Made by a program: the position numbers and the translations under genes
DNA from: Candidatus Zixiibacteriota bacterium
GTDB taxonomy: Bacteria > Zixibacteria > MSB-5A5 > JAABVY01
Assembly: GCA_011056555.1 (NCBI GenBank)
Contig: DSEQ01000047.1
Span: 62,001 to 126,000, forward strand
Reading direction: 5' to 3'
DNA: 64,000 bases
Notes under the pieces: generated by a model
Seen by the model: only the letters and a program-made list of their open reading frames with translations
Database searches by the model: none
What the model was told of the DNA's origin: nothing
Part shown: piece after piece, positions 1 through 10,081 of the stretch
Numbering within the stretch: the first letter of the stretch is position 1
How the letters are laid out: every line of letters starts with the position of its first letter

Positions 1-276
1 TCTGACGATCTCGTAGTTGTCCTTGCCGCAGACCACGTCGATCTGGACCTCGGGATAGAACTTTTTCAGATTATGAAAGATCGGCAGAGAAATGACCATA
101 TCCCCCAGCTTGTCATGCCGTATAAAAAGCACTTTCTTGAACTCTGCAGGATCGAATTTTCTCCTGGCTTTCCTGACCCCTCCAAAGAAGAGAAATACTT
201 TCAGCACAATCCGCTTGAAACCGATCTCGATTGATTTCAAAAGTCGGCCGTGCCATGTCCTGGTGTCAAGACCCAT
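1..276 (-). CDS. Glycosyltransferase family 9 (heptosyltransferase-like), N-terminal part, truncated by window edge
   Basis: Manual minus-strand translation from ATG at 276: MGLDTRTWHGRLLKSIEIGFKRIVLKVFLFFGGVRKARRKFDPAEFKKVLFIRHDKLGDMVISLPIFHNLKKFYPEVQIDVVCGKDNYEIVR; typical GT9 N-terminus (R.DKLGDMV.S.P). Overlaps the stop of the upstream ABC gene. Confidence 0.8.
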   Translation of the reverse strand, partial: MGLDTRTWHGRLLKSIEIGFKRIVLKVFLFFGGVRKARRKFDPAEFKKVLFIRHDKLGDMVISLPIFHNLKKFYPEVQIDVVCGKDNYEIVR

Positions 277-2158
277 TGCTGTTCTGCTCCTTGAATTGAA
301 GGTTATACAGCCTCTGGTAAAGACCTTTACGCGATATCAACTCCTGGTGTGTGCCTGAGTCTATCAGCCCGCCGTCCTGGATGACCAGTATTTTATTTGC
401 GTTCAGGATAGTCGAAAGCCGGTGCGCTATGACAAAGGTCGTCCGCCCCCTCAGGAGCCGGTCTATGGCTTCCTGCACCACCTGTTCCGATTCGGTATCC
501 AGCGATGATGTGGCCTCGTCGAAGATCAGTATTTGCGGGTTGCGCAGAACTGCGCGGGCGATGGCTATCCTCTGCCTCTGGCCGCCGGAAAGCATAACAC
601 CGCGATTGCCTATGGGCGTGTCGAATCCTTTCTCAAAAGCGCTTATGAAATCATAGGCATTGGCGATCCTGGTGGCCTCCTCGACATTTTTCTTCGATAC
701 ACCATCGAGCCCGTAGGTTATGTTATTATAAATCGTATCGTTAAACAGCATGGTCTCCTGGGTGACTATGCCGAGCTGTGCACGCAATGAGGAGAGCTTG
801 ACCTGACGAAGGTCATGGCCGTCAATGGTAATCCGTCCCTCGGTGGGATCATAAAATCTGGGGATCAAATCGCAGAGGGTCGATTTGCCCGCTCCGGAGG
901 GCCCCACAATTGCGATCAACTCTCCCTTTTTGACCGTAAAATTGATATTCTTCAGGACATTCGGGGTAGTTTTGTATGAGAAGCTGACATTCTCGAATTT
1001 GATCTCCTTGCTGAATTCAGATATTTCCACAGCGTCAGGAGCATCTTTCACCTCCACCGAACTGTCTATCACAGTAAAGATTCTCTCCGCCGCAGCCATC
1101 CCCTCCTGAATTTTTATATGCAGATTGGAGACCGATTTGACGGGCGCTATAAGCGAGAACATGGCAAATGCAAAGAGCACAAAATCGGGCGCGGATATCC
1201 CCGTTCCAGCAAGAACATTACGCCCCCCGAACCACAGGATTATGACCACGGCAACTGTGCCCAGGAGCTCATTTATAGGATTTGAAAAGAGCCGTACCCG
1301 GGATATTTTCAGAAGCGTCCTGAAATAGTCATCGGCCTGCTTGACAAACTTGCGAATCTCGAATTTGTCAGTGTTGAAGCCCTTGACAATGCGGATATTG
1401 GAGACATTCTCCTCCAGCACAGTATTGACATCCGCCATTCTCTCCTGGGCCTGAGCGGAATATTTGCGCAGCTTTTTTCCGATGATGTACATCATCAGGA
1501 ATGCCAGCGGCATTACAAAAATAGAGATCAGCAGAAGCTGCCAGCTTATCAGGAACATGAAGGTCAGATAGATCAATATCAAAAGAGGATCGCGCGTGAT
1601 CCTGTTGAAGGCCTGGTCCAGCGATTCCCGGAGAATCATGACATCATTGGTAACGTGCGAGATAAGCTGACCGGTGCGGGTGCCGTGAAAATATGAAAGA
1701 GAAAGCTTCTGATACTGGCTGAACAGGTCAACCCTGAGGTTGCGGATGAATTTCTGTTCGACATAGGCCATGAAATAGCCCTGGGTATAGAAAAAGAAAC
1801 TCTTGCCCAATGCGATTATAAGTATGGCTATGCAAAGATTCCTGAGGGTATTGATTTTTGTATCTGCTATCACCAGATTATTTACAATCTCTTTTATGGA
1901 CTCCCTCAATGAGGCAAAGCCGCTGACAATCTGCTGCCCCTCGGATAGCTCGACCTGGTCCTGATCAGGGCTCACCTCCTCAATCTGCTCGGTGACCCCG
2001 TATCCCGCTCCCGATCCAAACAACGTCCCCATCAGGGGGCCGATCAGCCAGATCAAAGCGCCTGATAATAAAGCGAAGATTATCATGCTGATCGCCGAAA
2101 TCAGCATATGCTTCCAGTATGGCAGCAGATAATTTAATATTTTACGATACAGATACAA
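266..2158 (-). CDS. ABC transporter, fused permease/ATP-binding protein (MsbA/lipid exporter-like)
   Basis: Walker A GPSGAGKST, signature LSGGQRQRIAIARA, Walker B ILIFDEATSSLD, N-terminal TM domain; adjacent to a GT9 gene. Confidence 0.93.
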   Translation of the reverse strand: MYLYRKILNYLLPYWKHMLISAISMIIFALLSGALIWLIGPLMGTLFGSGAGYGVTEQIEEVSPDQDQVELSEGQQIVSGFASLRESIKEIVNNLVIADTKINTLRNLCIAILIIALGKSFFFYTQGYFMAYVEQKFIRNLRVDLFSQYQKLSLSYFHGTRTGQLISHVTNDVMILRESLDQAFNRITRDPLLILIYLTFMFLISWQLLLISIFVMPLAFLMMYIIGKKLRKYSAQAQERMADVNTVLEENVSNIRIVKGFNTDKFEIRKFVKQADDYFRTLLKISRVRLFSNPINELLGTVAVVIILWFGGRNVLAGTGISAPDFVLFAFAMFSLIAPVKSVSNLHIKIQEGMAAAERIFTVIDSSVEVKDAPDAVEISEFSKEIKFENVSFSYKTTPNVLKNINFTVKKGELIAIVGPSGAGKSTLCDLIPRFYDPTEGRITIDGHDLRQVKLSSLRAQLGIVTQETMLFNDTIYNNITYGLDGVSKKNVEEATRIANAYDFISAFEKGFDTPIGNRGVMLSGGQRQRIAIARAVLRNPQILIFDEATSSLDTESEQVVQEAIDRLLRGRTTFVIAHRLSTILNANKILVIQDGGLIDSGTHQELISRKGLYQRLYNLQFKEQNSNGS

Positions 2159-2247
2159 CCGGCACCTCGTTAAATTAAAAAACCAGGATAATCCTGGTGC
2201 ATTTGACGGAATTTAAACATATCACGACAGGTTTGTCAATAGCAAGC

Positions 2248-3063
2248 TTATTCCAGAATCACACCCTCAATCTTCTCCGCACTGGAGGGGATCTCCAGAT
2301 CAAATTTTTCTTTCGGTATATCCAGATTATAACGCTGGTCTATGAAGTCCAGACGGATTTCACTGCTGGAAGGCTCGATTTCGGGATTATCTATTGTCTC
2401 CAGATAATTGCTGTATTCTATTTCCGTGCGATTGAGCTTGAAATAGGGAAAATCATCGGGAGCATAGTACTTTATCTTGAAATTAACCGCCAGCATATCC
2501 TTCGCCCAGCCATAGACGGCGTTATCGAAATCGTCAAAATCCGCCGCAAAGATATAATCCCAGGCCACTCCCCTGCCGTGTATACCCTGCCTGTCATCGT
2601 CAAGAGACATATCATATTTTCTGGGGATCAAACTGTCGCCGGTTTCCGGTAAAAAGTCCCCGGCCAGAATGTTCAGGGTCAACTCAAAAACATCGCTCCA
2701 GCGGTTCAGGTCGGGCTCGGTCAAATCATACCACAGACCCCGGTAATATACATTATCAGAGGGCAGGTAGAACCTCAATGAGTCGCCATAGATAATCCCC
2801 TTAAAGGAGCCTTTTCCCAGAAACCCGGGCGAGTAGAAGGAGACCGAATCATTTTGAAAGTAAACCTCCAGCCGGAACTTCTTTTTCAGGTCGGGAGTCC
2901 TCATCCTGACCTGCATTAGATAGGCCGAATTAACCTGTTCCTCCTGCTTGCTTTGAAGCATCCGCATAAATTCGTCTTCCAGCTCATCCATCTCAGAAGG
3001 TGTTAGTTTGCGTTGCGCAGCACATGAGATCAAAATTACTGAAATCAAAATAAAGAGCGGCAT
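2248..3063 (-). CDS. Putative lipoprotein of unknown function
   Basis: ORF 2248..3324 trimmed to MPLFILISVILISCAAQRKLT with lipobox (LISC); the longer ORF overlaps the M50 gene. Confidence 0.7.
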   Translation of the reverse strand: MPLFILISVILISCAAQRKLTPSEMDELEDEFMRMLQSKQEEQVNSAYLMQVRMRTPDLKKKFRLEVYFQNDSVSFYSPGFLGKGSFKGIIYGDSLRFYLPSDNVYYRGLWYDLTEPDLNRWSDVFELTLNILAGDFLPETGDSLIPRKYDMSLDDDRQGIHGRGVAWDYIFAADFDDFDNAVYGWAKDMLAVNFKIKYYAPDDFPYFKLNRTEIEYSNYLETIDNPEIEPSSSEIRLDFIDQRYNLDIPKEKFDLEIPSSAEKIEGVILE

Positions 3064-3083
3064 TAGTATATAGCCTGGTCTAC

Positions 3084-3743
3084 TCAAAAGAGGCTCTGTC
3101 CTGTAAAAATAAAGATTACGCCGTTTACAAAAGGACTGATGATCGGCCAGATTATCGATCTGCCTGTAAAGAACCCGAATCCGATCAGAACAATTAGTAT
3201 CATCGGCCCATAGCGTTCCAGATTGTACACTATATGCTCCTTGCCCCTGGGCAGCAAGCCGTAAAGGATTTTGGAGCCATCCAGGGGCGGCACCGGCAGC
3301 AGATTGAAGAATGCCAGGGCGCAATTTACAAAGATACCGAACCAGATAAACTTGCCCAGAATAGTCTGAAGGTCAGTGTCATGTGAACCCAGCACATAGA
3401 CCGGTATATTCCCGATCCTGATCAGCATTCCGAACACAAAAGCCTGGACTATATTGGAGGCCGGCCCGGCCACGGCGGTTACCAGCATCCCTCTCTTCTC
3501 ATCTTTAACATAACGCAAGTCCACCGGAACCGGCTTGGCCCATCCAAACGTGAAATTGGACATTACAAATACCAATGCGCCGAATGGATCGATGTGCTTG
3601 ATCGGATTGAATGTCAGCCGTCCGGCATGAAAAGCCGTCTTGTCACCCAGTCTATAGGCGGCATAACCATGCGCGAATTCATGCACAGTCAGCGCCAGCA
3701 GAAAGATCGGTATTGATAATAATGCTCTTTCCAGATCAAACAT
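3084..3743 (-). CDS. Site-2 protease family (M50) zinc metallopeptidase
   Basis: HEFAHGYAAYRLGD (HExxH), NLLPVPPLDGSKIL motif, multi-TM. Confidence 0.93.
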   Translation of the reverse strand: MFDLERALLSIPIFLLALTVHEFAHGYAAYRLGDKTAFHAGRLTFNPIKHIDPFGALVFVMSNFTFGWAKPVPVDLRYVKDEKRGMLVTAVAGPASNIVQAFVFGMLIRIGNIPVYVLGSHDTDLQTILGKFIWFGIFVNCALAFFNLLPVPPLDGSKILYGLLPRGKEHIVYNLERYGPMILIVLIGFGFFTGRSIIWPIISPFVNGVIFIFTGQSLF

Positions 3744-3771
3744 GGTCTATGGATTATTCACTCCTTCAATT

Positions 3772-3858
3772 CCTGTCATTGAACCACCAGGGTTGTTGCG
3801 AGCAATTTGGATGTTCTGCTAATGCTGAGAGATTCTTCGCTACGCTCAGAATGACAGG
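3772..3858. repeat. Small intergenic palindromic element with terminal inverted repeats cctgtcatt/aatgacagg
   Basis: cctgtcatt at 3772 and aatgacagg at 3850; internal gagattcttcgctacgctcagaatgaca. Confidence 0.65.
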
Positions 3859-3928
3859 TTAATTCTGACATACGTTAAAAGTTCCTCAGTTAATAAACAA
3901 CTGTCACTTCAATTGGCTCAATAAAATT

Positions 3929-4507
3929 TTATCTTTTTGAGACAAACTCGTTCCCTTCAATAAAAAAGCGCCATTTCTTGTCCCGGCCGTCGCGTATTCC
4001 GATTCTCTCAGTCCGAATTATTTTTCCCGGCTTATAACCGTCATCCTCCAGAAAAATAATATCCTCTGTCATATCGATTCCGGAATGCTTAGTGGTCAGG
4101 CCAAAAGCCGTGCACAGTTTTCCCGGGCCATTGGTAAGATTTCTACGTACATCGGTACCGCGATTTTTGTACATAATCTCCAGCCCCTCCAGCGGTTCTA
4201 TGGCACGAATCAGGCAGGCGGCCGGAAAGCCCGCTTTTTCGGTCACAAAATTGAGCATGTTGTACATGCCGTAAATGAAATAGATGTATGTCACCCCGCC
4301 CGGTCCGAACATGACGCTGTTTCGCCTGGTCAACCCGAAACGGGCATGGCAGGCCGGATCATCCCTGCCGATATAAGCCTCGACCTCGACTATCCGCCCG
4401 CTTATGCGGGATTTGTTTTTGAAGACGAAGATTTTGCCCGGGAGCTCCCCGGCAATTGTTAATGTCGGTCTTTCGTAAAAATCCCTGGCAAGTTTCGGCA
4501 ATCTCAA
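3929..4507 (-). CDS. mpg: DNA-3-methyladenine glycosylase (AAG/MPG family)
   Basis: GRIVEVEAYIGRDDPACHA...TYIYFIYGMYNMLNFVTE...LTNGPGKLCTAFGL typical of MPG family. Confidence 0.93.
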   Translation of the reverse strand: MRLPKLARDFYERPTLTIAGELPGKIFVFKNKSRISGRIVEVEAYIGRDDPACHARFGLTRRNSVMFGPGGVTYIYFIYGMYNMLNFVTEKAGFPAACLIRAIEPLEGLEIMYKNRGTDVRRNLTNGPGKLCTAFGLTTKHSGIDMTEDIIFLEDDGYKPGKIIRTERIGIRDGRDKKWRFFIEGNEFVSKR

Positions 4508-5331
4508 TCCTCGTGCATTTTGGGGAAAGTTTCATGCACAATAAGATGCGCCATTTCAAAATCGACAGCAAGCTGATCGGGAGCATGAGCGTCGCTGCCG
4601 AGGCCGCCGATTAAGACGTTAGCCTGGCGCGCCTTGTGCAGAAGCGGTTTGGAGGGATACCAGTCCCCGATGCCGTGACGTATCCCTGACGTATTTACTT
4701 CAATTGGAAGGCCGCATTTGACAAGCTGCTCCAGTGTCTCATCCAGGAACTCGTAATCGATCCGGGCCGCCTCCTCCGGAAACAGCTTATGACCGATCCG
4801 TCTATAGATGTCCAGATGTGCCAGGCTGTCAAATATTTTAATCTGGCAGGCCTGCTGGACGATTTTACAGTACTCTTCAATCAACTCAACCGCAGAATAT
4901 TTGTCCAGAAGACGCTGCACATCTTCCTCAATCGTAAGCAGGGCGCCATCAACGAAATGAACCGCACCCAGAACAAAATCGAAATTCAGGTCGGCGACCA
5001 TCTTCAGGAAGGAATCCTTGACTTCCGGATGGTATTCCAGCTCCACACCGCAGCGCACCGCAATCGGCACAGGATCATTCCCACTAATAAGCTCAGTGAC
5101 CGCATCCTGATATATTTTCAGGTTATCGGTTGTAACCGGCTGCTTCCGGCCGTCTATGATGATCTTATGCCAGTCCTCACTGGCGGGATTGGAGTCTACA
5201 TGGGTGGTGAATACTATCTCAGCCAGACCCAGTTCTATCGCTTTCTGGCAATATTCCCTGAGCGTTCCCTCGGCATCTATCGAAAAATCGGGATGTACGT
5301 GGTAATCTCCTACTGGATGATTGAATTCCAT
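4504..5331 (-). CDS. PHP-domain histidinol-phosphatase family protein
   Basis: DYHVHPDFSIDAEGTLREYCQKAIELGL, CGVELEYHPE, LGAVHFVDG, GLGSDAHAPDQLA. Confidence 0.88.
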   Translation of the reverse strand: MEFNHPVGDYHVHPDFSIDAEGTLREYCQKAIELGLAEIVFTTHVDSNPASEDWHKIIIDGRKQPVTTDNLKIYQDAVTELISGNDPVPIAVRCGVELEYHPEVKDSFLKMVADLNFDFVLGAVHFVDGALLTIEEDVQRLLDKYSAVELIEEYCKIVQQACQIKIFDSLAHLDIYRRIGHKLFPEEAARIDYEFLDETLEQLVKCGLPIEVNTSGIRHGIGDWYPSKPLLHKARQANVLIGGLGSDAHAPDQLAVDFEMAHLIVHETFPKMHED

Positions 5332-5335
5332 TTTG

Positions 5336-5983
5336 CTATTCCTCTATCAAGAATGGGTTGAAGGTTTTTTCCTGCAGTACTGATGTTTTGGGTCCGTGTC
5401 CGGGATAGATCACATAACCATCCCCGAGCGGAAGAATCTTCGTTTTTATAGTATTGATGATAGTCTCATAATTGCCCCCGGGAAGGTCCACGCGGCCGAT
5501 CGACCCTGCAAAAAGCAGGTCGCCGCTGATAACGAAGCCCTCGCCCACCAGGCTGATCCCCCCCAGCGTATGGCCGGGCGTCTCGATCACGGTGAGTTTA
5601 TGGTCTCCCACGGCTATGGTATCGCCCTCGGAGAGGAGGAGATCGGGCTGGCGAAGCTTAATCGAGAGGCCCAGATTCTCGGAGAGATTGCGGGAGGCAT
5701 CGCTGAGCATATCGGCATCAGCCCTGCCGATGGCGACCTCTGCCCCCAATCTTCTCTGGATATATTCCACCGCTCCGATATGATCACCATGCCCGTGAGT
5801 AAGGACGATCTGATCTATTTTGAGCTCCAGATCTTCGATACGATGCATGATATGCGAGCCTTCATCGCCGGGATCGACTATAACGCCCTTACATGATTCG
5901 GTCTCGTAAACCAGGTAACAGTTTACCTCCATCATGCCGACCGGCAACTGCTCCACTATTATGTCATTGAATTCATCAGCCAT
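5336..5983 (-). CDS. MBL-fold metallohydrolase (glyoxalase II-like)
   Basis: LTHGHGDHIGAVEYI, ETPGHTLGGISL, GDLLFAGSIGRVDLPGG, YPGHGPKT. Confidence 0.93.
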   Translation of the reverse strand: MADEFNDIIVEQLPVGMMEVNCYLVYETESCKGVIVDPGDEGSHIMHRIEDLELKIDQIVLTHGHGDHIGAVEYIQRRLGAEVAIGRADADMLSDASRNLSENLGLSIKLRQPDLLLSEGDTIAVGDHKLTVIETPGHTLGGISLVGEGFVISGDLLFAGSIGRVDLPGGNYETIINTIKTKILPLGDGYVIYPGHGPKTSVLQEKTFNPFLIEE

Positions 5984-6046
5984 AAGCCACTATTATAGAA
6001 GCTAATGGGTGTTATGTCAAACAGATTTGATGATTGAGGAACTGTC

Positions 6047-6853
6047 TCAGCCGGATTTAGGCAGATTGCCCTTCAGGAAATCAAGCAATACTGTGTTGAA
6101 ATCCTCGGGGCTTTCCTCGTGGGGAAGATGGCCCGCTTCGGGGATCATGACATATTGGGAGTTCGGTATCTTGTTGGCAAAATTCTCGGCCATAATCTTC
6201 GGCAGTACCGGGTCTTTTTCGCCCCAGATGATCAAAGTAGGAACCTTGATATTCTCAATTCCGGCCACACTGAAATCACCGTTGGCCTGCAGAATCTTAT
6301 GAGTACATCCCGGGACATTTTCGCTCACCGCAAGTTCGGCAATCTTCTCGCGCTCATCAGCGGACACCACTGACGGATCGCTGAACTGGCTCAGGTAAAG
6401 CCTGAGAACCATGTCCTTGTCATTGACGTTGCCCCTGACCGGCAGTCCCCGGGCCGATCCCGATCTCCCCGCTTCCATACCCAGCGCATCGATCAAAACC
6501 AGCTTCTCCACCATCTCCGGAAACATGGTCACGAACTTCAGGGCAATCGCACCGCTGCCGGAAACCCCTCCGATCGAGAGCTTCTTGACTTTCAGCTTCT
6601 CAAGAAGTTGATTCAAGTGTTCGGCATAGGATTTCAGGGTAAAATCGAAGTCATCCGGCTTGGTGGAATATCCGCATCCCAGTAAATCCGGCATGATTAC
6701 TTTGTACTTTTCTGATAACGGACCATAGACATGCCGGAAAGAATAGGCAGTGTTCAGGAGGCTGTGCAATAGAAGCAGGACCTTGCCGCGACCCTTTTGA
6801 TAATAGCTTATCTTGTAGCGGCCAATTTTGGTTTCTTTTTTAATATTCTCCAT
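6047..6853 (-). CDS. Alpha/beta hydrolase
   Basis: GVSGSGAIALKF nucleophile elbow, IIWGEKDPVLP, PEAGHLPHEESPEDF; start placed at MENIKKETKIG. Confidence 0.85.
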   Translation of the reverse strand: MENIKKETKIGRYKISYYQKGRGKVLLLLHSLLNTAYSFRHVYGPLSEKYKVIMPDLLGCGYSTKPDDFDFTLKSYAEHLNQLLEKLKVKKLSIGGVSGSGAIALKFVTMFPEMVEKLVLIDALGMEAGRSGSARGLPVRGNVNDKDMVLRLYLSQFSDPSVVSADEREKIAELAVSENVPGCTHKILQANGDFSVAGIENIKVPTLIIWGEKDPVLPKIMAENFANKIPNSQYVMIPEAGHLPHEESPEDFNTVLLDFLKGNLPKSG

Positions 6854-6951
6854 ACTTCCGACCCAATTTAAGGTATATTTATATAATATCAATGAAAAAG
6901 TCATTTTTTTTGTAAAATTGACAGCGTAATTGTATTAAGATATATTTCAGT

Positions 6952-8733
6952 ATGGCTAATTTTTACCCGGAACATCTGATCGAAGAGATAAAACAGGCCA
7001 ACGATATAGTTGAGGTCCTGGGCGAATTCTTGCAGCTCAAGAAACGCGGGGCCAACTATCTTGCGCTCTGCCCTTTTCACAACGAGAAGACGCCCTCATT
7101 CTCGGTCTCCCCTTCCAAGCAGATATATCACTGCTTTGGATGCGGCAAAGGCGGGAATGTATATACATTTCTGATGGAACACGAGAATCTCTCATTTGTC
7201 GAGGCAGTTCAATACCTGGCCAAGCGTGCCGGAATACAACTTCCAAAAAAGGAGATCGCACCTGAAGAGAGGTCGCGGTATGAGCATCTATACTTCGCCA
7301 ACCAGGTTGCCAGAAACTTTTTCATTAAACAGCTCTGGGAGACAGAAGATGGCAAAAAGGTGTTGAAATACCTGAAGGAGGCGCGCGGCCTGAGCGAGGA
7401 CACGATCAATCATTTCGAGCTTGGTTTCGCGCCGGATGCCTGGGATAAGCTTCTGAATCATGCCCGAACCTTGAAGCTGTCGGAAGAGGACCTGGTCAAA
7501 GCCGGCCTGGTGGTCGAGCGCGAAGACGGCAGCGGACACTATGATCGCTTCCGCCGCCGCCTGATCTTTCCGATTTTGAATTTTACCGGCAAGCCGATCG
7601 CATTTGGCGGACGCGCCCTATCCAGGGAGGACAAGGCCAAATATATCAACTCGCCCGAAACCGATCTTTACAATAAAAGCAAAGTGCTGTACGGGCTCAA
7701 CTTCTCGCGTCCCCATATCCGCAAGCTGGAATACGCCATACTGGTGGAGGGCTATATGGACCTCCTGGCGCTCTGGCAGGGCGGATTTCAAAATGTGGTG
7801 GCATCCTCCGGCACCGCCTTCACCTCGGATCATGCCCGCCTGATATCGCGCTATGCCCCGACTGCGATTATGCTGTTTGATTCCGATGACGCGGGCATTA
7901 TGGCGGCCAAACGATGCGCTCCGCATCTGATGGCGGCGGAGCTGGATTTCAAGGTTGTGCTCCTGCCCGAAGGCGAGGACCCCGATTCCTATCTCAGAAA
8001 TAACGGCTCCGAGAAGCTGCGGGAGATGATCGAAAATGCCCTCAGCTTCCCTGAATTTATTTATAATACTCTGGGGCCGTCTTTCGAGAAACTGTCCTCA
8101 CGGGAGAAGGAAAATGTGCTGATGGAACTGGTCAATGTGGCGGCTCAATCCGACAGCAGTATCAGGCGTGAACTTTTTTTAAAGGAAAGCGCGGCAATAT
8201 TCGATATAGATCTGAACAGTTTAAAAAATGAACTGGCCCGCTTAATGCAGAAAGGACGCGGGCCCGCGCGGGAGGAAGTCAAACAAACGGCCCCCGCGGC
8301 ATTGCAAAGGATACAGCTTCAAATTCTGGCAGTATTGATCGAAAATATGAATTTACTGGAGAAGGCGCTGCTGGAGTTATCCGAGGATGATTTCAGTGAC
8401 CCCGTGATAAAAGGAATTTACAACAAGATGCTGCTGCTGCGCAGTAAAAATCCCTCCATGGATGTTTCATATCTTCTGAATCATATCAGCGACCCGGAGC
8501 AGTCCAAAATAATCTCGCAGGCCTCAAATATGGAACTGGGAACCAGGGATACAGAACGGCTCTTCAGCGATTTTGCCCGAAGGCTGAAAGCGCTGAACCT
8601 TGAAGGCAGGCGCAAGACATTAATATCCCGGATCGCCAGCGCCGAGAAAGCGGGTGATCTTAGACGGGCCGAAGAGCTCACCGCCGAATTGAAAGAACTA
8701 ACCGAAAAATCTTCAGCAGAGGAAGAGGCTTAA
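6952..8733 (+). CDS. dnaG: DNA primase
   Basis: CPFHNEKTPSFSVSPSKQIYHCFGCGKGGNVYTFLM zinc finger; VEGYMDLLALWQGGFQNVVASSGTAF Toprim; FDSDDAG. Confidence 0.98.
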   Translation: MANFYPEHLIEEIKQANDIVEVLGEFLQLKKRGANYLALCPFHNEKTPSFSVSPSKQIYHCFGCGKGGNVYTFLMEHENLSFVEAVQYLAKRAGIQLPKKEIAPEERSRYEHLYFANQVARNFFIKQLWETEDGKKVLKYLKEARGLSEDTINHFELGFAPDAWDKLLNHARTLKLSEEDLVKAGLVVEREDGSGHYDRFRRRLIFPILNFTGKPIAFGGRALSREDKAKYINSPETDLYNKSKVLYGLNFSRPHIRKLEYAILVEGYMDLLALWQGGFQNVVASSGTAFTSDHARLISRYAPTAIMLFDSDDAGIMAAKRCAPHLMAAELDFKVVLLPEGEDPDSYLRNNGSEKLREMIENALSFPEFIYNTLGPSFEKLSSREKENVLMELVNVAAQSDSSIRRELFLKESAAIFDIDLNSLKNELARLMQKGRGPAREEVKQTAPAALQRIQLQILAVLIENMNLLEKALLELSEDDFSDPVIKGIYNKMLLLRSKNPSMDVSYLLNHISDPEQSKIISQASNMELGTRDTERLFSDFARRLKALNLEGRRKTLISRIASAEKAGDLRRAEELTAELKELTEKSSAEEEA

Positions 8734-8736
8734 GGG

Positions 8737-9396
8737 CTAAGTCTCTTCCCTGTGGAGCGGGCCGAAATACCTTTGAATGACCTGCATCTTCTCTCTCACA
8801 GCATCATTCGCTCTCTGCCTCTCAAAAGAATTCTCCGGTTCACCGATCGAATCGAAGCGGGTCTTATTGGTCTCCTCCAGGGAATTCTGCACCTGGTCAA
8901 CAAACGATCTGCTTTCCGGATGCAGCATTTTGGTGCCGTCATACAGGAATGTGATCGTCCTCATCATCGGTTCGGAGAGCGTAGAGTTGTCCACCATACG
9001 GTGAAATCCATCGGGCACAGGGGTCAGTGCCAGGAGAAAGAACAGAAAACCAAAAAACACCCATCCTCTTACAACGCCCATAACTCCGCCCCCGATCTTA
9101 TCGGTCCGCCCCAGCGATTGAATCTGGGAAACCTTGTAGAACATAATTACAACCAGGCGGAATATCCCGTACAGAATTGCCAGCAGGATTACGAAACTGA
9201 TTATGGCAATAATCATGGGCGAGGCGTCGATATGACGGGCGACTTCGATTGCAATAATGTCGGCATTATTGGTGGTGATAATAATGCCTGCGGCCAATGC
9301 AAAAAATCTCATGACCGAGCGCACAAGACCGATCTTGCTGCCCAGTATGAGAGCTATCAAAAGGCCCGCAACCAGCACGAAATCAAGCCAATTCAC
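8737..9396 (-). CDS. CvpA family membrane protein
   Basis: MNWLDFVLVAGLLIALILGSKIGLVRSVMRFFALAAGI; DKIGGGVMGVVRGWVFFGF. Confidence 0.88.
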   Translation of the reverse strand: MNWLDFVLVAGLLIALILGSKIGLVRSVMRFFALAAGIIITTNNADIIAIEVARHIDASPMIIAIISFVILLAILYGIFRLVVIMFYKVSQIQSLGRTDKIGGGVMGVVRGWVFFGFLFFLLALTPVPDGFHRMVDNSTLSEPMMRTITFLYDGTKMLHPESRSFVDQVQNSLEETNKTRFDSIGEPENSFERQRANDAVREKMQVIQRYFGPLHREET

Positions 9397-9431
9397 ACAC
9401 AGCCTCCATGCTTATAAATTGACTGCTGTTA

Positions 9432-9878
9432 TTATCCCTTCAAAAGCCGCATTACCACGGCTTTGACAACGCTGCCATCCGCTTTCCCCTTGACCTTGGG
9501 CATCAATCCCTTCATAACAATGCCCATATCCGAGGGGCCCTTGGCATCGACTTCCTCGATGACTTCATGAGCGAGTTTCTCGATCTCCTCCTCGCTCATC
9601 TGCTCCGGCATATAAGTCATCGCCAGGTCGAGCTCGTCCTTCGCCCTGGATGCATGATCTTCACGCCCGGCCTTCTCAGCCTGCTCAAGCGAATCCCGCA
9701 ACTGTTTAACTAATGAAGAGAGGACCTGTATCTCCTCCTCTTCAGTCAGTTTGTCCTTCTTATCGATCTCTTTATATTTCAGGGCCGATTTGAAATTGCG
9801 CAGGTAACTGAGTTTTTGGGCTTCCCGCGCTTTCATTGCCTCTTTTATGTCAGATTCGATTCGTTGGCTGATTGTCAT
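9432..9878 (-). CDS. yqeY: GatB/YqeY domain-containing protein
   Basis: DIKEAMKAREAQKLSYLRNFKSALKYKEID...DLAMTYMPEQMSEEEI...DMGIVMKGLMPKVKGKADGSVV. Confidence 0.95.
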   Translation of the reverse strand: MTISQRIESDIKEAMKAREAQKLSYLRNFKSALKYKEIDKKDKLTEEEEIQVLSSLVKQLRDSLEQAEKAGREDHASRAKDELDLAMTYMPEQMSEEEIEKLAHEVIEEVDAKGPSDMGIVMKGLMPKVKGKADGSVVKAVVMRLLKG

Positions 9879-9886
9879 CAGATCAA

Positions 9887-10081
9887 TTATCTGTCTCTGC
9901 GGCGATTTTTTCGTTTGGCCGCATTTATCTTTCTCTTCCTCCGATCGGAGGGTTTTTCAAAATGCTGATGCTTTTTAATGTCCGAAAGAATTCCGTTTTT
10001 CTCACAGAACTTATTAAAACGTCTCAGTGCTTTTTCAAACGATTCATCATCGCGTACACGTACGCCTACCAATAATATCAA
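9887..10081 (-). CDS. rpsU: 30S ribosomal protein S21
   Basis: [56 protein letters not shown]. Confidence 0.95.
   Translation of the reverse strand: MILLVGVRVRDDESFEKALRRFNKFCEKNGILSDIKKHQHFEKPSDRRKRKINAAKRKNRRRDR

Noticed and set aside
8752-9417. 221-aa plus-strand ORF opposite cvpA
   Set aside because: Low-complexity His/Gln-rich translation typical of antisense to a hydrophobic membrane gene.
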